A stretch of DNA of 64,000 bases from Lysinibacillus fusiformis (lineage in GTDB: Bacteria > Bacillota > Bacilli > Bacillales_A > Planococcaceae). The notes beneath the pieces are model-generated. The model searched no databases. It was not told the origin of the DNA and worked only from the letters and a program-made list of their open reading frames with translations. Position numbers and translations under genes: made by a program. Below are positions 60,881 to 64,000 of the stretch, piece after piece. The DNA lies in contig NZ_PDFK01000007.1 of the NCBI RefSeq assembly GCF_002845985.1, positions 1 to 64,000 of the forward strand. The letters run 5' to 3'. Within the stretch, counting starts at the first letter, position 1. Each line of letters begins with the position of its first letter.

Positions 60881-61094
60881 TGAATCACAACAAGAAGCAG
60901 AGAAATGAGTGAAAAGTGAACGCGATCAATATATCTCCTTTACGGATAGTAGGGGCATCTACCATGAATTGCACACAAAGCATGTACGAGTGATTCAAAT
61001 AGCTGAATATCATCGAATGGATAAAGGTGCAAAAGGGAGTGACACATAATCTGTCCAGCTTTACACACATTATAGAGAAAGGAGTGTGACAGAA

Positions 61095-61304
61095 ATGGAC
61101 ATGAGTAAAGTACCACATGAAAAGAAAATGTTTATGAATTTAAATAGCAAAGACAAACCTGACATGGTTGAATCAGATACAATTAGTCTTTTCGATTTGC
61201 ATGAAGATATGCAAACTGTCGACGCCATTCCAGTAGAGGAGCTCAATAAACGAGTAAAAAGAGAAGGCGATGAATTAATTGAAATGCAGCCAGATGAATT
61301 GTAG
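61095..61304 (+). CDS. small acidic hydrophilic protein, unknown
   Basis: The start at ATG 61095 follows AAAGGAG (61078-61084). The 69-residue protein has no hydrophobic segment and is rich in Asp, Glu, Lys and Met, for example DKPDMVESDTISLFDLHEDM. No family recognised. It lies 14 nt before the gamma-SASP-like gene, so the two are probably co-transcribed and possibly sporulation genes. Confidence 0.6.
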   Translation: MDMSKVPHEKKMFMNLNSKDKPDMVESDTISLFDLHEDMQTVDAIPVEELNKRVKREGDELIEMQPDEL

Positions 61305-61318
61305 GAGGTAAAAACGCA

Positions 61319-61516
61319 ATGAATCATGAAAAAGAAGCCCATTTTACATCTGTGGGCACGAATATTAATGAAGTAAAGCAAAAAAATGCAGATGCAGGAT
61401 TATCCTATAATGAGGTAAAGGCATTGTTAGCTAAAAGTGGAGGGCAGGGGACGGCCATTTATAGTGACACAGATATAGAAGAAGTAAAGCAAGATATACA
61501 CAAGCACCAACAATAA
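61319..61516 (+). CDS. gamma-type SASP-like protein
   Basis: The 65-residue protein has two similar parts, SVGTNINEVKQKNADAG and YSDTDIEEVKQDIHKHQQ. These recall the T-N/D-x-x-EVKxxN repeats of gamma-type small acid-soluble spore proteins, which serve as amino-acid stores in spores. TAGGAGG precedes the ATG. It lacks long Gln-rich repeats typical of Bacillus SspE, so the call is tentative. Confidence 0.5.
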   Translation: MNHEKEAHFTSVGTNINEVKQKNADAGLSYNEVKALLAKSGGQGTAIYSDTDIEEVKQDIHKHQQ

Positions 61517-61592
61517 GCGTAGTAGGAGGAGTAAGTATTGAATGCTCTTCCTTTTTTTATTTTACAATGGTAGGTAAAGGAGGTGCAGGAAC

Positions 61593-61781
61593 ATGTCAAC
61601 TGGAGAAGAGAGCTGTCCATTATGTGGGGGAGAAAATCATTGTGGAGTAGAAAAAGGTGAAAAAGAGTGCTGGTGTATGACGGTGCACTTTCCAGAAAAG
61701 CTATTAAATGCAGTGCAAACGGAGCAAAGGACATGTATTTGTCCAACATGCTTAGATACATATAAGAAAGAACAAGGATAA
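61593..61781 (+). CDS. cysteine-rich CWC family protein
   Basis: The 62-residue protein has paired cysteines in CPLCGGENHCG, the ECWC motif that names the CWC family, and a late CICPTCL. These eight or so cysteines probably bind one or two metal ions. AAAGGAGG precedes the ATG. Function is unknown. It lies between the SASP-like gene and the DUF305-like gene. Confidence 0.8.
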   Translation: MSTGEESCPLCGGENHCGVEKGEKECWCMTVHFPEKLLNAVQTEQRTCICPTCLDTYKKEQG

Positions 61782-61880
61782 TGATTACGATGAATGAGGC
61801 GTAAATATGGAGTCATTGGTACAATTGTCTATCGCACAACAACCTAGCGGGCATACATTACTCTGAAAGGAGTGTGTCTT

Positions 61881-62465
61881 ATGGCTAAACCAATTGAACT
61901 CAGTAATGTAACAAAGGCATATTTAGAGGAATATCAGCGAATCCTCAAAAAAATGATGCAGGGCATGACCTATGTAACGATTACTTGTAGTATTTCTGAA
62001 AATTTTATTAAGCAAATTATCCCTCATCAAGTTGCAGCAATTCAAATGTCCGAAAACGTTTTACGCTATACAACGAATATCCCTGTACAAAATCTTGCAT
62101 TAGAAATTATTCGAACTCACACAGAAATGGTTGAGAGTCTTGAAGCGATACAAAATCGATGTTGTGTCGTGCAAAATTCAGAGTATGAATTATACGAGTA
62201 TATGTGTGCTTATAAAGAAATTACAGAAGCTATGTTCAATGCAATGTGTGCACCACCAGTATCGAATAGCATTAATATCAATTATCTACGAGAAATGATT
62301 GTCCATCATCAGGGTGGTATCCGTCTGGCACAAAATGTGCTGAGATTCTGTATTTGCCAAGAATTAATCCCTATTTTACGTTGTATGATTCAAACACTTT
62401 GTGAGCAACTAGAAGTTATGGAAAAGTTACTGGATAGCTTACAAAATTGTGATTGCGAATGCTAA
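61881..62465 (+). CDS. DUF305-like ferritin-fold protein, duplicated
   Basis: The start at ATG 61881 follows GAAAGGAG; GTG 61872 is the outer limit. The 194-residue protein has two DUF305-like halves, with IIPHQVAAIQMSENVLR near residue 45 and MIVHHQGGIRLAQNVLR near 140; the MxxHHQ-type motif is probably a metal site. There are about twelve cysteines, and it ends CDCEC. No signal peptide is visible. DUF305 proteins are often periplasmic or metal-linked; the role here is unknown. Confidence 0.75.
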   Translation: MAKPIELSNVTKAYLEEYQRILKKMMQGMTYVTITCSISENFIKQIIPHQVAAIQMSENVLRYTTNIPVQNLALEIIRTHTEMVESLEAIQNRCCVVQNSEYELYEYMCAYKEITEAMFNAMCAPPVSNSININYLREMIVHHQGGIRLAQNVLRFCICQELIPILRCMIQTLCEQLEVMEKLLDSLQNCDCEC

Positions 62466-62477
62466 CACTTTATGTGA

Positions 62478-62512
62478 AACGCTAAAGTCAGACATGATTT
62501 TAGCGTTTTTTC
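62478..62512 (+). terminator. terminator after the DUF305-like gene
   Basis: AAACGCTAAA (62478-62487) pairs with TTTAGCGTTT (62498-62507), followed by TTTTCTG. It is strong. The rest of 62513-62730 holds no gene. Confidence 0.85.
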
Positions 62513-62730
62513 TGTGTAAAAATAGTGTTTAACAGGGAAAATGAGAAATTGTCAATAAAGTGGACAAAAGAATAAGACGGTGTAAAGAATTTTTTGAAAA
62601 TCTATTTTTGTATTAGTGTTGTTGGTAAAATATATATGTTTTATTAGTTGAAGGCAATGAAGAAAGATCTATAATTCGTTTTAAAATATTGGTAATTTTT
62701 ATTTACTTTATTACAAAAGGAGTGGTAACA

Positions 62731-64000
62731 ATGTTCAAAAGGAAGAAAATAAATCAAAATTATGATTATTTCTCAGCTGCGAAAAATTCAGATATTGAGG
62801 CTAATGAACGCTTTAAAGAAAAGCTAGATTTTCTTGCTTTATCTAGAATTAGAAGAGAATCTGTTGGATTTTTACGCAAAATCTATGAAAATAATCGCCA
62901 ACAAATACTCGACAATTTTTATGATCGTTTATTGGAAATTCCGGAATTTAACCAAGTTATCAATACGCATTCATCAGTAGAGCGTTTAAAAGGGCTTTTT
63001 GATTCACATTTTATAAGCCTATTTGATGATGAATTAGATTTAGATTATGTATTTAAACGACGTAAAATCGCTTATGTACATGCCCGAATCGGTGTACTGC
63101 CGAACTGGATGATTTCTGCCTATACACTCATTAACCAATTAATCATACCGCTGATTGTCAAAGAGCTATCAAGCGATCAAGAAAAAATGCTGGATGTCCT
63201 ATTGTCTTATGATAGTCTAGTAACGATCGACCAACAGATCATTTTAGAAACCTATATTGAAATTCAGGCTGGCTCTGTTGTAAATGGTTTAGGTGAAATT
63301 ATTACTTATAATACCCAGTTAGATACGATTAAGGAATTGATTGAATTTCAAGATATTCAGCAACAGGAGATTGTTGCAGCAGATCAATTGATGCACGAGC
63401 TAGATGAGAGTATTGAAGAAATCGCTGCATCTGTTGGTGATATTTCAGCCCAAACAAAGCATGCCTTTAAAAAATTAAATCAGGATTTAGAATCGTTACA
63501 ACAAGTATCATCCATTTTACAAACAACCGATGAAGGTCATAAATCCATGCAGGAGGATATAAAGCGTTTAGTGGAACGTGTCAATAGTGTAGCGAAGCTG
63601 ATGGAATTAATTAAGCGAATTGCAGATCAAACAAATTTATTGGCTTTAAATGCTTCTATTGAGGCGGCTCGTGCTGGAGAAGCGGGTAAAGGCTTTGCAG
63701 TTGTTGCGGAGGAAGTTCGAAAGCTTGCTGATGATACAAGTACATCTGTCAAATCTATACATACAGATATACAGGAGCTACTACATATTACGCATAATAT
63801 TAGTTCACTAACAACTCAATTTTCACAGGATTTACATCAAGGCGTCACGGATACCTTACATATTTCACAGACGCTTGCAGAGATAAATAAAAGTCTACAG
63901 CAGCAAGGAGCTCGCTTTGAGGAAATTGCCACAACGACAAAGGTACAAGCACAATCTGCTACAACTATTTCTGAACGTAACCATACTATCACGGAGAGTA
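62731..64000 (+). CDS. HemAT-like globin-coupled chemoreceptor, 5' part
   Basis: The ATG at 62731 follows AAAGGAG by 8 nt; the frame is open to the window end (423 codons) and has no stop. Residues 10-180 form a protoglobin/HemAT sensor with the likely haem ligand His117 in [16 protein letters not shown] cytoplasmic signalling domain follows, with [19 protein letters not shown] and [16 protein letters not shown]. No membrane helix is present. HemAT senses oxygen for aerotaxis. Confidence 0.92.
   Translation, partial: MFKRKKINQNYDYFSAAKNSDIEANERFKEKLDFLALSRIRRESVGFLRKIYENNRQQILDNFYDRLLEIPEFNQVINTHSSVERLKGLFDSHFISLFDDELDLDYVFKRRKIAYVHARIGVLPNWMISAYTLINQLIIPLIVKELSSDQEKMLDVLLSYDSLVTIDQQIILETYIEIQAGSVVNGLGEIITYNTQLDTIKELIEFQDIQQQEIVAADQLMHELDESIEEIAASVGDISAQTKHAFKKLNQDLESLQQVSSILQTTDEGHKSMQEDIKRLVERVNSVAKLMELIKRIADQTNLLALNASIEAARAGEAGKGFAVVAEEVRKLADDTSTSVKSIHTDIQELLHITHNISSLTTQFSQDLHQGVTDTLHISQTLAEINKSLQQQGARFEEIATTTKVQAQSATTISERNHTITES

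Larger units (their letters stand above)
60072..61049 (+). pseudogene. small gene apparently split by repeat DNA
   Basis: An N-terminal piece starts at ATG 60072 with AAGGAG 8 nt upstream and reads MKEFKITYFFDGLHYVRRF before leaving sense near 60150. A piece that reads SERDQYISFTDSRGIYHELH and ends at TAA 61047-61049 lies about 760 nt further on, in a different setting and after an in-frame TGA at 60906. The two look like the two strands of one small beta-rich protein of roughly 80-90 residues. The DNA between holds two structured repeats and two hairpin copies. That they were one gene is inference. Confidence 0.4.

Overview
The window looks like a chromosomal segment of a low-GC, endospore-forming member of the Bacillales, most like Lysinibacillus. 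This is inferred from gene order (purine operon, then yerA-yerB-yerC-pcrB-pcrA-ligA-yerH/camS, then gatCAB and dgkB, as in Bacillus), from sporulation genes (prkA, yhbH, spoVR, lytH, small acid-soluble spore proteins), from AT-rich codon use and from strong AAGGAGG ribosome binding sites. No database was searched.

Layout. 1-300: end of an rRNA operon (5S rRNA and terminator). 374-986: two small genes, the second a NETI-motif protein. 990-14400: the purine operon purEKBCSQLFMNHD, preceded by paired PurR boxes, a sigma-A promoter, a guanine-class riboswitch and its terminator. 14500-24700: a DUF2892 protein (reverse), adenine-deaminase-like YerA, the DUF3048 lipoprotein YerB, the regulator YerC, PcrB, PcrA, LigA and CamS. 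24900-29820: GatCAB, a thioredoxin-like protein and diacylglycerol kinase. 30240-32890: a YthAB-type cytochrome bd operon with the tiny subunit CydS, lying between dgkB and rlmCD. 33000-35520: rlmCD and a tRNA-dihydrouridine synthase. 36000-40930: glycerol genes glpD, glpP, glpF and glpK with two terminator-containing leaders. 41370-44240: a cytoplasmic YceG-like/serine-protease fusion, then an MFS transporter behind a PyrR-type attenuator with two binding loops. 44300-49720: small and poorly known genes, a chemoreceptor and the spore peptidoglycan endopeptidase LytH. 49920-54600: prkA, yhbH and spoVR; prkA appears to start at ATT. 54650-59940: an Asn/Gly-rich protein, a radical SAM/SPASM enzyme, an XRE regulator divergent from an orphan HsdS-like protein, an RNase J paralogue and the L,D-transpeptidase YkuD. 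59940-61090: repeat-rich DNA that seems to split a small gene. 61095-62465: four small or Cys-rich genes. 62731-64000: 5' part of a HemAT-like globin-coupled chemoreceptor.

The genes form a few coherent blocks: complete IMP synthesis under transcription and riboswitch control; DNA repair and replication (PcrA, LigA); tRNA amidation and RNA modification; glycerol uptake and oxidation under GlpP antitermination; and mother-cell/late sporulation functions. The less ordinary items are the YceG-like/protease fusion, the tandem PyrR loops before an uncharacterised transporter, the ATT start of prkA, the orphan HsdS-like gene with two palindromes in front, the inverted pair of structured repeats, and several short genes below usual ORF cut-offs.
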